The notes: a model not told the origin generated them from the sequence alone. A DNA stretch of 64,000 bases from Woeseiaceae bacterium (GCA_021773095.1 JAJFKR010000027.1:62001-126000), one strand, 5' to 3'. Shown: positions 43,003 to 52,261, counted from the stretch's first letter. Numbers and translations: made by a program.

Positions 43003-44574
43003 TCAGCGGTCACGGGATCGGCCCCGGTTCTTGCCCACACTTCCACGACGTTCGGAGCTCTTGGAGCTGCCACTACTCGACTGTTGCCTGGATTCGCTCG
43101 ATCGCGGTGCCTGTGCCTGCCGGCTGGGTTCTGACCGTCGACTTTCCTGTCTTGCTGGTGCACGTCGGGATTGAGCCGGCGCTTGTTGGCGTACCTGTGG
43201 GGCAGGGGCGATGCGCCTTGTATCGCGCGATCTTGCGGCAGGCTCGTGGCGCCGGGATCCCTCTGACCGTCGAACTTCCGGCGCACGACCGGAACTCTGC
43301 GTACGGCGGGTGACCGGTGCGCGATGAGTCTCCTGCGTACGTCGCCTGTTTTGAGTCCGGACAGTATCCTGCCGGCTAGAGTTTCGCGTTACTTGAACAG
43401 GCCGTCGCTCTTGAGTGTCACGTCGTCGAAATGCGATTGTTTCGCGTTGCTCGTTTCTATCAACTCGCTGACTGCGTTTAACGCGAGGTGAAGTTTCTGT
43501 TGCCTGGCGACGTGTATTGCGAGTTTGAGGGGAACGAGACCTCACCGTTTGTCGCGCATCCCTTTCCCGGAACGAAAGTGGCTCGTTTCGCCGTGTTTTG
43601 TTGACAGCTCGCTGTGGATTGCGTCGCTCGGACCGTGCATAACCTTCACGTCGAATGTACTCACGGCGCGTATTTCTGGCGCGCCAGTGGTCACCCCGGT
43701 AGCGGTGGTTGCGGTGCACGTTTGAGTTCGTGATGTAGTTGGTGTTGTACACGCTGATTGACGGACTGCGATACCACCAGTTATTCCAGTACGAACGGCC
43801 ATAATAAGGGTGTCCGCTGTAGCTGTGATGGTAAACGTGGAGACTGTCTGATAGCCAGCCGATCGAAAACGCAGTCGTCACGCCCCAGAAATATCCATGG
43901 CTAAAATAGTGGTTGGCCGCGTAAGGGTAGTAGTAAACCGGGTAACGACGTGGATAGTAGTAATAAACCGGGCTCGGTTGATAATGAACAACCTGTGCCG
44001 GTTCGTAGTACGGAACATAAATCACATCTTCCGAAACGGGAGAAATATGAATGACGTCATCGTCATTCGATACCGTCTGGTATTCATCGCTTTTGAGGTT
44101 ACCAGCGGCGTAGGCGCGATCGCGAAATGCTTCGACCGCAGACACAACGTCAGCCTGCTGTGCTATTACCGCTTCACCCAGGCGCAAGGTCCAATCCAGG
44201 TCATTGTTCAGGAGTTCAACAACTTCCGGATAGTTCGTAAGCGCGACGACAGAGTCGTCCCAATTGGAATCAGGTGTCAGCGACGCGTCGGACTTCAACG
44301 CCTCCAGAAACCGTGCTGCTTCGACAATTTGCAAAGGGTAGGCTGCGGCCGGTAAGACAATCGCCAAGAGATCATCGGGATAAAGGGCAACAGGCCCAAC
44401 CAGCTCCTGCAATTGGGTCTGCGACAAATGCGGGATGCCATCTTTGTCAATCGACGTAATTTCAGCTTGAGGCTCATAAGAACCTATAGCGTTGCCGTCA
44501 TCGTCAACCGGTACCTGCGCCAGAGAAACGGCGGGTACCAGTAATAGCAAAGTGAGTCTTATATAAGCTTTCAT
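43003..44574 (-). CDS. DUF3300 secreted protein with Arg-rich tail
   Basis: This 523-residue protein has a signal peptide (cut after about VSLA, residue 19), then a DUF3300 domain (LVGPVALYPDDLLAIVLPAA, YPLQIVEAARFL, DDVIHISPVSEDVIYVPYY). A Tyr/His/Pro-rich stretch (PVYYYYPRRYPVYYY) is followed by about 200 residues of Arg/Ser/Gln/Thr low-complexity sequence ending in RGRSRDR. Exported; function unknown. The Shine-Dalgarno AGGAGG is strong. Confidence 0.88.
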   Translation of the reverse strand: MKAYIRLTLLLLVPAVSLAQVPVDDDGNAIGSYEPQAEITSIDKDGIPHLSQTQLQELVGPVALYPDDLLAIVLPAAAYPLQIVEAARFLEALKSDASLTPDSNWDDSVVALTNYPEVVELLNNDLDWTLRLGEAVIAQQADVVSAVEAFRDRAYAAGNLKSDEYQTVSNDDDVIHISPVSEDVIYVPYYEPAQVVHYQPSPVYYYYPRRYPVYYYPYAANHYFSHGYFWGVTTAFSIGWLSDSLHVYHHSYSGHPYYGRSYWNNWWYRSPSISVYNTNYITNSNVHRNHRYRGDHWRARNTRREYIRREGYARSERRNPQRAVNKTRRNEPLSFRERDARQTVRSRSPQTRNTRRQATETSPRVKRSQRVDRNEQRETIAFRRRDTQERRPVQVTRNSSRQDTVRTQNRRRTQETHRAPVTRRTQSSGRAPEVRRSEGSRRHEPAARSRDTRRIAPAPQVRQQAPAQSRRAPARQESRRSEPSRQAQAPRSSESRQQSSSGSSKSSERRGSVGKNRGRSRDR

Positions 44575-44592
44575 ATGGCCTCCTGGTCCAAA

Positions 44593-44607
44593 ACAGGTCG
44601 GACCTGT
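44593..44607. promoter_or_regulatory. 15-bp dyad before the DUF3300 gene
   Basis: ACAGGTC-G-GACCTGT is a perfect 7-bp inverted repeat with a one-base centre, about 10 bp upstream of the AGGAGG of the DUF3300 gene. On the RNA its arms could also pair with a nearby GGACC next to the Shine-Dalgarno. It may be an operator or a leader structure. Confidence 0.35.
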
Positions 44608-44678
44608 CTATGTTGAGGCTAATAATAGCGGGCGTTACCTGAACCGACCCTTAACCGATGCTTAATATCGCCAAATTC

Positions 44679-45137
44679 TCAGTCATCCCCGCCGTGCCAG
44701 GTCAGAAATTTCCAGCCGTCCTCCGTCCGGACGAGGATATCTGTGTAGCGGCCGTTACTCATCTCAATTTCGTCGTCTTTCGACTGGAATGCACTCGTGT
44801 ACAGGTAGTGAGCGACGGCAACGTCGTCATGGACGATAATTGACAGCGGATAAAGTTCGTGGGCGACCAACTTACCGATTTGCTCATCGAATCGATTCCA
44901 CATTATTGTCGATGCTTTGTCGCGTGGTGCCGGTGAAGTCTTTCCCCAAGCCGCGAAATCGTCAGTTAGTAGTCGGTCCGGCCATTTCCTGTCGCCTTTC
45001 TCGACCGCATTCCATTCCTCCTCGATCACGGACCAGACGTTCGCTGAATCATCTGTGGATTCCTCTGCATAGGCAGGTGTTAGACCGAATAGCAAAATAC
45101 TTGTCAGAACCAGCTTGAGCACTTCTTTGCTTGTCAT
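44679..45137 (-). CDS. Secreted NTF2/SnoaL-like protein
   Basis: This 152-residue protein has a signal peptide (cut after about AYA, residue 24) and an NTF2-like fold typical of DUF4440 (VIEEEWNAVEKGDRKWPDRLLTDDF, VAVAHYLYTSAF, RYTDILVRTEDGWKFLTWHGG). Such proteins are often ligand-binding or isomerase-like; no active site is obvious. GAGGG lies 8 nt before the ATG. Confidence 0.85.
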   Translation of the reverse strand: MTSKEVLKLVLTSILLFGLTPAYAEESTDDSANVWSVIEEEWNAVEKGDRKWPDRLLTDDFAAWGKTSPAPRDKASTIMWNRFDEQIGKLVAHELYPLSIIVHDDVAVAHYLYTSAFQSKDDEIEMSNGRYTDILVRTEDGWKFLTWHGGDD

Positions 45138-45338
45138 AGCTCGACCCTCATTGGTGAATTCTCAGTGAAATTAACGCGAGTTTAGTCTGATTGAACCAGC
45201 ACAACAAACATCACTTCGCATTTGAACAAATACACCGATGGTGGGTAACAAATTGGGTCATGAACAAGATTGAACCGAGCCAGATTCCGCGGCAAGACGC
45301 TATACTTCGGTATTACGCAGATACTAAGAGGAGGCCGA

Positions 45339-45650
45339 GTGTCCCACAACATTGTTTGTTATCGATGCGGCGAATCGCTTACGACGTTGTCATTACCCTT
45401 GTCGCGGCGTGATCAGTGCCCGCAATGCGAGGCCGATATCCACGTGTGCAAGATGTGCCGTCACTTCGATCCTCGCGTTACACGACAATGTCGCGAAGAC
45501 GGTGCGGAGGACGTAACAGAAAAAGAGCGGCCGAATTTCTGCGACTGGTTCATACCGCGCGATGATGCTTTTGACCCGGATCGAAGGTCTGAGTCCGAAG
45601 CTGCGAAACAGGCCCTTAATGCGTTGTTCGGGGATACTGATGAAAGTTGA
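45339..45650 (+). CDS. Small Cys-rich zinc-ribbon-like protein
   Basis: This 103-residue protein starts at GTG 45339 behind a strong AAGAGGAGG. It has CYRCGE, CPQC, HVCKMCRHFDP, and a later QCRE and FCDWF, that is several CxxC pairs that should bind zinc. The second half is acidic. It lies 12 bp upstream of queC and probably shares its transcript. Similar short proteins precede queC or other genes in related bacteria, but their role is unknown to me. Confidence 0.8.
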   Translation: MSHNIVCYRCGESLTTLSLPLSRRDQCPQCEADIHVCKMCRHFDPRVTRQCREDGAEDVTEKERPNFCDWFIPRDDAFDPDRRSESEAAKQALNALFGDTDES

Positions 45651-45662
45651 TCGCCGTCGATT

Positions 45663-46328
45663 ATGAATGACAAGGTGCTTGTGGTTTTGTCGGGTGGTCA
45701 GGATTCGACGACCTGTCTGTATTGGGCGATTGAAAGGTTCGGACGGGAGAATGTCTCGAGTCTGACTTTCGATTACGGTCAGCGACATCGGATCGAACTC
45801 GCTGCCGCCGCCGAAATCGCGGATTTTGCGGGCGTTCCAAACGCGATATTGCCGATTGATACGTTCGCAGCATTAGGTGGCGACGCGCTCACTGCGGCAG
45901 ATATTGCGGTGGCGTCGGGGCTAAATGAAAAAACCGGTTTGCCGAACACCTTCGTCCCGGGGCGCAACCTGGTATTCCTGACTTTCGCCGCCGCTTTCGC
46001 CTATCAGAGGAATATTGCTCACCTCGTCACGGGAGTGGCACAAACCGATTACAGCGGCTATCCGGACTGCCGCGAAGAGACCCTTAAAACGCTGCAAACG
46101 GCAATACAAAAAGGCATGGAATCTGAGATTCAGATCCATACACCGCTAATGCATCTTTCCAAAAAAGAGGCGGTTGAGCTGGCACAGGATCTTGGCGCGT
46201 TGCCGGCGATGGCAATGACCCACACTTGTTACAATGGCGAACGGCCACCCTGTGGGCATTGTCCTGCTTGCGAACTGCGTGCCAGGGGATTTGAAGAAGC
46301 CGGTGTGATCGATCCGTTATTACTCTGA
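45663..46328 (+). CDS. queC: QueC, 7-cyano-7-deazaguanine (preQ0) synthase
   Basis: This 221-residue protein has the ATP-pyrophosphatase loop SGGQDS near residue 10, FDYGQRHRIEL, VPGRNLVFL and a C-terminal zinc-binding cluster (TCYNGERPPCGHCPAC). It converts 7-carboxy-7-deazaguanine to preQ0 in queuosine synthesis. The queE gene follows 2 bp later, and together they supply two consecutive steps. Confidence 0.96.
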   Translation: MNDKVLVVLSGGQDSTTCLYWAIERFGRENVSSLTFDYGQRHRIELAAAAEIADFAGVPNAILPIDTFAALGGDALTAADIAVASGLNEKTGLPNTFVPGRNLVFLTFAAAFAYQRNIAHLVTGVAQTDYSGYPDCREETLKTLQTAIQKGMESEIQIHTPLMHLSKKEAVELAQDLGALPAMAMTHTCYNGERPPCGHCPACELRARGFEEAGVIDPLLL

Positions 46329-46330
46329 CG

Positions 46331-46975
46331 ATGACCTATTCTGTTAAGGAAATTTATTACACCCTGCAGGGCGAGGGCGCTCATACCGGGCGACCCGCGG
46401 TCTTTTTGAGATTCGCAGGCTGCAATCTGTGGTCCGGGCGCGAAGAGCATCGCGAGCAGTCGATCTGTCGCTTCTGCGATACTGAATTCGTGGGTGTTGA
46501 CGGGCCGGGTGGGGGGAAGTTCGAGTCCGCTGAAGATCTCGCAGGGGCTGTTGCTGATTGCTGGGGTCCGAGACGGGCAGACGATCATCCGTACGTGGTG
46601 TGTACCGGTGGGGAACCGCTGTTGCAATTGAACGACCCGGCTATTGGTGCATTACACGATGCAGGTTTCGAAATTGGGGTTGAAAGCAATGGCACGATTG
46701 AGGCGCCGGACGGGATTGACTGGCTGTGCATTAGCCCGAAAGGCAGTGCGGACCTGGCACAACTGTCGGGCAACGAATTGAAACTTGTGTATCCGCAGCC
46801 GGAAAAAAATGCACAACCGGGCGAGTTCGAACACATGTCATTTGAACATTTCTTCCTGCAGCCAATGGACAGTCCTGATCGAGATGACAATACACGGCAT
46901 GCCGTGGCGTATTGCTTGCAGCATCCGCGCTGGAAACTCAGCGTGCAAACACACAAATATCTAGACCTGGATTGA
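46331..46975 (+). CDS. queE: QueE, 7-carboxy-7-deazaguanine synthase
   Basis: This is a 214-residue radical-SAM enzyme. The cluster motif is CX14CX2C (CNLW...SICRFC), the variant usual for proteobacterial QueE. SAM-binding GGEP (CTGGEPLLQL) and the substrate region ESNGTIEAP are present. It makes CDG for QueC. It forms an operon with queC and the next gene. Confidence 0.96.
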   Translation: MTYSVKEIYYTLQGEGAHTGRPAVFLRFAGCNLWSGREEHREQSICRFCDTEFVGVDGPGGGKFESAEDLAGAVADCWGPRRADDHPYVVCTGGEPLLQLNDPAIGALHDAGFEIGVESNGTIEAPDGIDWLCISPKGSADLAQLSGNELKLVYPQPEKNAQPGEFEHMSFEHFFLQPMDSPDRDDNTRHAVAYCLQHPRWKLSVQTHKYLDLD

Positions 46976-46977
46976 TT

Positions 46978-47385
46978 ATGAATCACCGAGTAGGGCGTAT
47001 AGCTTTCGTATTTTCGATTGGATTGCTCGTCGCGTATTTGTCGTACGAGTGGATAACGAATCCCGCGGGTCGCGTAGAGCGGGAATTGCAGGTTGCCGTG
47101 GTGGAGTCATCGCGGGAACTGATCACAGCCGTTGTCGGTGCGAATAATCTGGAAATCGTCGATCCGCTTTCTCCGAACCGAAAAGTCGGCAAGGTCTATA
47201 TTTATCCGGAGGGCGACAGCTGGGCCGTTTCCGGTTATTACCGCCGGGGAGAGGCCGATCGCTGGCATCCGTACCTGATGCAGCTACGGGCCGATCACAG
47301 CCTCCGTTCTGCGCAGCTTCAGGATACGAATTCTGAGCTGCTCGAGCGTGCCGCGTCAGACCCGTTGCTCGAGATCGGCCGTTAG
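46978..47385 (+). CDS. Membrane-anchored protein of unknown function
   Basis: This 135-residue protein has one N-terminal TM helix (about 8-28) and a periplasmic domain with beta-rich sequence (KVGKVYIYPEGDSWAVSGYYRRG). I do not recognise the family. It starts at ATG 46978, 2 bp after the queE stop, so it is probably co-transcribed with queC-queE. Confidence 0.8.
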   Translation: MNHRVGRIAFVFSIGLLVAYLSYEWITNPAGRVERELQVAVVESSRELITAVVGANNLEIVDPLSPNRKVGKVYIYPEGDSWAVSGYYRRGEADRWHPYLMQLRADHSLRSAQLQDTNSELLERAASDPLLEIGR

Positions 47386-47489
47386 AATGTTGCTACCCAG
47401 CCGATAACGACCAGCAGGGCACTTGCATAACCCAATGCCAGGATGACGATGGTGGGGTCAAGATCCGGTTTTTGTTCGTCGTAAGTCAT
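47382..47489 (-). CDS. Possible 35-aa single-TM protein
   Basis: A minus-strand ATG at 47489 opens 35 codons: MTYDEQKPDLDP then a clear TM helix (TIVILALGYASALLVVIGW) and VATF. The stop overlaps the convergent neighbour by 4 bp. A weak GGGA precedes it. The clean topology is the reason to list it. Confidence 0.4.
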   Translation of the reverse strand: MTYDEQKPDLDPTIVILALGYASALLVVIGWVATF

Positions 47490-47638
47490 TTTTTCAGTCC
47501 CGTGTAGTGTTGGGTGAGACTGAATCATCGCTGACCGGGCGTGGGACTACCTGACCTGACCCTGATCCTTTCGTGACCGTTTCATGATGGAGCCCTGATT
47601 TGGCGTCGTACTGCGGCTTCATTGGCCGCTCTTTGCGA

Positions 47639-48793
47639 TCAAATGGGCCGGTCGGCCTCGACGGCGGTTTCCGTCTCTATACCCGCGTAGTACACCCAGA
47701 CGTTTTCTTCGCCGCTTAGCAGCTCGATGTATTTGGGGTGCACGAAAATATTTTCACGACCCGATTTCACCTCTCGCAGCACACCGTGTTCGCATAATTG
47801 CTTTAGATATACAGAGGCGGTTTGGCGTTTCGCGATGCCGTTATCGACCAGGTTGCCAATACGGCAATAAGGCTGATTGAACAACAGCTCGACGAGTTCC
47901 CAGGAGTAAATCTTCGGCAGTTGTTTTTGGACATACTGGCCAGTGTGTTGCATGAGCTCTCGTATCGATTTGATCTTGTCCGTCGTCCAGATACAAGTTT
48001 CCTCAACGCCGTCGAGAATAAACAATATCCACGCCGCCCAATCTTGCTCGCTGGTTACCTGGGACAGCAGGCGGTAGTACGCGGCTTTGTTTTGAATGAT
48101 GTAACGGCTTAGATAGAGGATTGGGGAGTCGAGCAAGCCGTGCTCGACCAGAAACAGGATGTTCAGGATACGCCCGGTTCGGCCATTACCGTCCGAAAAC
48201 GGGTGGATAGCCTCGAACTGATAGTGCTGCACGGCCATTCGGACCAGCGGGTCGATCTCTGTGTTGCGGTGCATGAAGTCGGCCCAGTTGTCCAGTTTGT
48301 CGATGATGAGCTGCTGACCGTTTGGGGGCGTGTAAATCGTCTCTCCAGACATTCGGTTTTTCAGGGTTGTTCCGGCTTCAGAACGAATATCAAGCTCTAA
48401 TCCCTTGATAGTGCTGCAGATTTGTATCGCCATATCGGTCGACAGCATGCGTCGCTGTACCATCTTGCTGCCTTCATACAGCGCTGTTCGATAGCGCAGG
48501 GCTTCCTTAGTCGCAGCGTCAGCGCGATCTTCGGCGATATCGGCAAATTCGAATAGCTTATCGGTTGTCGTGACAATATTTTCGATTTCAGAACTGGCGC
48601 GAGCCTCAAGCAAAGGCAATGCATTGACCAGTACCGCTGAATTGGGGATTAACTCGGCGGCTTGCTTGAGCTCGGCAAGTGCGACCCTCGCCTTGATACA
48701 TCGCTTCAGAATTTGGGTCGTTTCGATCTGGTCGGTCGGAGGCGGTAGTGTCGGTAATTCGTTATACGGTAGTTCCGGATTAAAATCAGTCAC
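47639..48793 (-). CDS. Fic-family AMP-transferase with winged-helix domain
   Basis: This 384-residue protein has the canonical Fic active site HPFSDGNGRTGR (residues 197-208). The N-terminal inhibitory motif SxxxEN (Ser67, Glu71, Asn72) makes it a class II, self-inhibited enzyme. The C-terminus (about 305-370) is a winged HTH (WELVELLFNQ, VDNGIAKRQTASVYLKQLCEHGVL). Length and His position fit the Shewanella Fic type. It starts at GTG 48793 behind GGAGGG. Directly upstream is a six-dyad array (48828-49024), which the winged HTH may bind. Targets are unknown. Confidence 0.93.
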   Translation of the reverse strand: MTDFNPELPYNELPTLPPPTDQIETTQILKRCIKARVALAELKQAAELIPNSAVLVNALPLLEARASSEIENIVTTTDKLFEFADIAEDRADAATKEALRYRTALYEGSKMVQRRMLSTDMAIQICSTIKGLELDIRSEAGTTLKNRMSGETIYTPPNGQQLIIDKLDNWADFMHRNTEIDPLVRMAVQHYQFEAIHPFSDGNGRTGRILNILFLVEHGLLDSPILYLSRYIIQNKAAYYRLLSQVTSEQDWAAWILFILDGVEETCIWTTDKIKSIRELMQHTGQYVQKQLPKIYSWELVELLFNQPYCRIGNLVDNGIAKRQTASVYLKQLCEHGVLREVKSGRENIFVHPKYIELLSGEENVWVYYAGIETETAVEADRPI

Positions 48794-48827
48794 TTAGCAT
48801 CCCTCCAGGGGCTTCCTGTAAGAAACG

Positions 48828-49024
48828 TGTCGATGAAATCGACAGGATTCAACTACGTGTCGATAAAGCGGTATTTTATCGACATATTATCTTAACGTGT
48901 CGATTCAATCGACGTTAACCGTGGATATGTCGATTTTATTGCGAAATTTCGACAGGTTCGAAGTATAGGTCGATTTCATCGACACGTTTGTGACTTGTGT
49001 CGAGAAAAACGAAGAATTTCGACA
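48828..49024. repeat. Six-dyad TGTCGAT array with 35-bp centre spacing
   Basis: Six inverted repeats of TGTCGA(T) / (A)TCGACA occupy 48828-48844, 48858-48884, 48898-48914, 48928-48954, 48968-48984 and 48998-49024. They alternate 17 and 27 bp in length and their centres are exactly 35 bp apart (48836, 48871, 48906, 48941, 48976, 49011), forming about 2.8 copies of a 70-bp unit. The first is TGTCGATGAAATCGACA. Half-sites become less exact with distance from fic. The array fills the 311-bp gap between fic and the divergent PQQ dehydrogenase gene. It is probably a multi-site operator. Confidence 0.9.
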
Positions 49025-49104
49025 GAAAGTCGGGAAATGGAGACATCGTGACAGCGGCAGGCCGAGGGCATAAGCTCGTTGAGTAACCAGGCCGAGGCTA
49101 TTCC

Positions 49105-50313
49105 ATGAAACGACATCTCGCGATTCTGACGACCGGTGTGGCATTGATCGCCGGATGTGGCGGTGGTGGCGGTGGCAGCAATGGCCCAAAGGTAGAAATT
49201 ATTCCACCGCCTGTCGCGACGACGCCGACGATCACAACTCAGCCCGTTTTTACCAACCTCACGTTCAACCAGCCGGTGGCAATTCTGCAGGCACCCGGGG
49301 ATTCGTCGCGTTGGTTTATCGCCGAGAAAGGCGGCTTGGTCCGAGTGTTTGATAACGACCAGAATGCGAGTGCGACTGGCATTTTTCTTGATATCAGCAG
49401 TGTGGTGAATGCGATCGGTGAGGGAGGATTGCTTGGATTGGCATTTCACCCAAACTTTCCGGCGACCCCCGAGGTATTTGTTTCCTACACTCGAAGCGGA
49501 GCGCCCCTCGTATCGTATATTTCGCGCTTCTTCAGTACCGACTCCGGTCAGACACTGAATGCAGCCAGCGAAGGAGTCCTGTTGACGGTGGATCAACCGG
49601 CAAGCAATCATAACGGCGGCGACATTTCTTTCGGTCCGGACGGGTTCTTGTATGTCGGCTTCGGCGATGGTGGTGGCAGCGGCGATCCGGGCGGCAACGG
49701 GCAAAATACCAATACGCTTATGGGGGCAATAGTTCGCCTCGATGTTGAGGGCGGTTCACCGTATGCAATACCGGCGGGAAATCCGTTCGAAGCGAATGCC
49801 GTCTGTAGTGGCGGATCGGGCACCGATGATTGCCCGGAAATCTACGCCTGGGGCTTGCGAAATCCATGGCGATTCAGCTTTGATGCCGTCACTGGAAAAC
49901 TCTGGGCCGGCGATGTGGGGCAGGGTGATTGGGAAGAAATAGACGTAATTACCGGGGGCGGTAATTACGGATGGAATGTCCGTGAGGGTGCACATTGTTT
50001 TAGTCCCGCGAATGGCTGCGCGGACACTTTCGTAGAGCCGACCACCGAATACGACCACTCCATCGGTCGTTCGGTCACTGGCGGCCATGTCTACCGAGGC
50101 GCTGTGATTTCCGACCTTGGCGGCTGGTATTTGTTTGGCGACTTTACATCCGGTCGATTGTTCGGCATTCGTGAGGACAGTGCGGCAGGAATCGCGCCCG
50201 AGATATTCGGTGAGACCGGGCTGCAAATAGTCAGTTTTGGGCACGATACAGGCGGAGAGGTCTACCTTCTGAACTTTGCCGGTACCATTCATCAGGTCAT
50301 AGACGCGCCATAG
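49105..50313 (+). CDS. PQQ-dependent sugar dehydrogenase-like lipoprotein
   Basis: This 402-residue protein has a lipoprotein signal (LIAGC, followed by a Gly run) and a six-bladed propeller of the soluble glucose/aldose dehydrogenase (Hhip/GSDH) family: EGGLLGLAFHPNF, NHNGGDISFGPDG with a catalytic-type His, AWGLRNPWRFSFD, WEEIDVITGGGNYGW, and GGHVYRG. It would oxidise sugars or alcohols in the periplasm using PQQ; no PQQ biosynthesis genes are in the window. GAGG lies 8 nt before the ATG. Confidence 0.9.
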   Translation: MKRHLAILTTGVALIAGCGGGGGGSNGPKVEIIPPPVATTPTITTQPVFTNLTFNQPVAILQAPGDSSRWFIAEKGGLVRVFDNDQNASATGIFLDISSVVNAIGEGGLLGLAFHPNFPATPEVFVSYTRSGAPLVSYISRFFSTDSGQTLNAASEGVLLTVDQPASNHNGGDISFGPDGFLYVGFGDGGGSGDPGGNGQNTNTLMGAIVRLDVEGGSPYAIPAGNPFEANAVCSGGSGTDDCPEIYAWGLRNPWRFSFDAVTGKLWAGDVGQGDWEEIDVITGGGNYGWNVREGAHCFSPANGCADTFVEPTTEYDHSIGRSVTGGHVYRGAVISDLGGWYLFGDFTSGRLFGIREDSAAGIAPEIFGETGLQIVSFGHDTGGEVYLLNFAGTIHQVIDAP

Positions 50314-50372
50314 CGTAAAGATTGCTATAGACTGCGCTGCCAATTCCTAAATTCAGTCAACAGAGGTGTGTC

Positions 50373-52049
50373 GTGGCAGTTAAAAGTGACATCGAAATCG
50401 CACAGGCGGCGAATGTTCGTCCAATCCAGGAAATAGCCGAGAAACTTGAAATTCCGGCAGAGGCCTTGATCCCATACGGCCACGACAAAGCCAAGATTAG
50501 TGGCGACTTTATCAATTCCAACGGCAAAAAGAATGACGGCAAGTTGATACTCGTTACAGCGGTATCACCAACGCCTGCCGGTGAGGGTAAAACGACAACA
50601 ACGGTTGGTTTGGGCGACGCACTGAATCTCATCGGCAAGAAAGCCGTAATGTGTCTTCGCGAGCCGAGCCTCGGTCCTTGTTTTGGAATGAAAGGTGGCG
50701 CGGCCGGTGGTGGCTTCGCGCAGGTCGTGCCGATGGCGGATATTAACCTGCATTTCACCGGCGACTTTCACGCAATCGGTGCGGCGAATAATTTGCTGGC
50801 GGCACTCATCGACAACCATATGCATTGGGACAATGGTCTGAACATTGACCCGCGCCGGGTTACATGGCGTCGCGTGGTCGACATGAACGACCGTTCATTG
50901 CGTGCGGTGACGTCCGGTCTGGGCGGTTTCCACAATGGCGTGGTGCGAGAGGCGGGATTCGATATCACGGTAGCGTCCGAGATTATGGCGATTTTTTGCC
51001 TGGCTACTGATTTGTCGGATCTCGAAACGAGACTTGGAAATATCGTTCTGGGCTACACACGAGACGATAAGCCAGTCACCGTGCGTGAACTGGAAGCACA
51101 CGGGGCAATGACCGCGTTGCTACGTGATGCGTTTCAACCGAATCTCGTACAGACAATGGAAAACAATCCGGCATTCATGCACGGCGGGCCGTTCGCAAAT
51201 ATCGCACATGGCTGCAACTCGGTGATTGCGACAAAGACCGCGTTGAAACTGTCAGATTACGTCGTGACTGAGGCCGGTTTTGGTGCGGATCTGGGTGCCG
51301 AGAAATTCTTCAATATCAAGTGCCGCAAAGCCGGGCTGTCGCCGGATGCTGTTGTTCTGGTGGCGACAATTAAAGCGCTGAAGATGCAGGGTGGAGTTGC
51401 CAAAGGTGATCTTGGCACCGAAAACGTCGCGGCCTTGCAGGATGGTTGCAAAAATCTGGAGCGGCATATACGAAACCTCGGCAAATTCGGTGTGCCGGTG
51501 GCCGTGGCGATTAATCACTACACAGCAGACACTGACGCCGAAGTGAAAGTTGTCGAAGACTTCTGCAAGAAATATCACGTCAGGGCAATCAAGTGCACGC
51601 ACTGGGCTGATGGTGGCAAAGGTACGGTCGAAATGGCAGAACACGTCGTTGAGATTTGTGACAGTGGCTCGGCACAGTTTCGAACGCTCTACGACGATGG
51701 CATGTCGCTTTGGGATAAGGCCGCCACCATCGCTCGAGAAATCTATGGTGCCGATGACATTATTGCGGACAAGAAAGTTCGTGACCAGTTCGCGAGATTC
51801 GAGCGCGAAGGCTACTCGAAATATCCGATTTGTATGGCGAAGACTCAGTACAGTTTCTCGACAGACCCGAATTTGCTCGGTGCTCCGTCGGGGCATGTAG
51901 TACCTATCCGGGAGATACGCCTGGCGGCTGGCGCTGAATTCGTCGTTGTTGTTTGCGGTGCGATCATGACGATGCCGGGTTTGCCTCGTGTTCCGGCCGC
52001 GAATGCTATACGCGTGAATAATGACGGGCACATCGAGGGACTGTTCTAG
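50373..52049 (+). CDS. fhs: Formate--tetrahydrofolate ligase
   Basis: This 558-residue protein, the normal length for this enzyme, starts at GTG 50373 (AGAGG upstream). It has the ATP loop [12 protein letters not shown], then [29 protein letters not shown] and the C-terminal MTMPGLP. It forms 10-formyl-THF from formate, ATP and THF in one-carbon metabolism. It appears monocistronic; the stop overlaps a convergent small gene by 4 bp. Confidence 0.96.
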   Translation: MAVKSDIEIAQAANVRPIQEIAEKLEIPAEALIPYGHDKAKISGDFINSNGKKNDGKLILVTAVSPTPAGEGKTTTTVGLGDALNLIGKKAVMCLREPSLGPCFGMKGGAAGGGFAQVVPMADINLHFTGDFHAIGAANNLLAALIDNHMHWDNGLNIDPRRVTWRRVVDMNDRSLRAVTSGLGGFHNGVVREAGFDITVASEIMAIFCLATDLSDLETRLGNIVLGYTRDDKPVTVRELEAHGAMTALLRDAFQPNLVQTMENNPAFMHGGPFANIAHGCNSVIATKTALKLSDYVVTEAGFGADLGAEKFFNIKCRKAGLSPDAVVLVATIKALKMQGGVAKGDLGTENVAALQDGCKNLERHIRNLGKFGVPVAVAINHYTADTDAEVKVVEDFCKKYHVRAIKCTHWADGGKGTVEMAEHVVEICDSGSAQFRTLYDDGMSLWDKAATIAREIYGADDIIADKKVRDQFARFEREGYSKYPICMAKTQYSFSTDPNLLGAPSGHVVPIREIRLAAGAEFVVVVCGAIMTMPGLPRVPAANAIRVNNDGHIEGLF

Positions 52050-52261
52050 GTCAGCGTTGCGTGGTACTTGCTTTCTGCACCGAGTTTGGTCACCAGTCGC
52101 TTCAGGCCCGCGTCGAAACGGGACAGGGCTTCAGTCAACTCATATTCACGGACATATAGCCAGCCCATGTAGACGTGCGCCTCGTGATCAAAGCGCTCAG
52201 CTTCAATATTGCTCGCTTCGAAATCTTCGATAGTGATGTCGGGTTTGGCGAGGGCGTTCAT
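52046..52261 (-). CDS. Small protein of unknown function, 71 aa
   Basis: The start is ATG 52261 with GGAG 9 nt upstream, and ATGA overlap with the upstream RHH-like gene. The sequence has [26 protein letters not shown] and ends KYHATLT. A similar FDHEAH...KYHET pattern exists in longer bacterial proteins that I recall continuing beyond this point, so this one may be shortened. Function unknown. Confidence 0.75.
   Translation of the reverse strand: MNALAKPDITIEDFEASNIEAERFDHEAHVYMGWLYVREYELTEALSRFDAGLKRLVTKLGAESKYHATLT

Noticed and set aside
48828-49024. CRISPR array
   Set aside because: The units are palindromic half-sites at 35-bp centre spacing, without 20-40 bp unique spacers or cas genes; an operator array fits better.
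48976-49704. 242-codon minus-strand frame upstream of fic
   Set aside because: It runs through the dyad array and the start of the PQQ dehydrogenase gene. The latter has a signal peptide and full propeller motifs, so the minus frame is chance.
51252-52031. 259-codon open frame antisense to fhs
   Set aside because: It is fully covered by fhs, which has complete family motifs. No Shine-Dalgarno and no recognisable protein.
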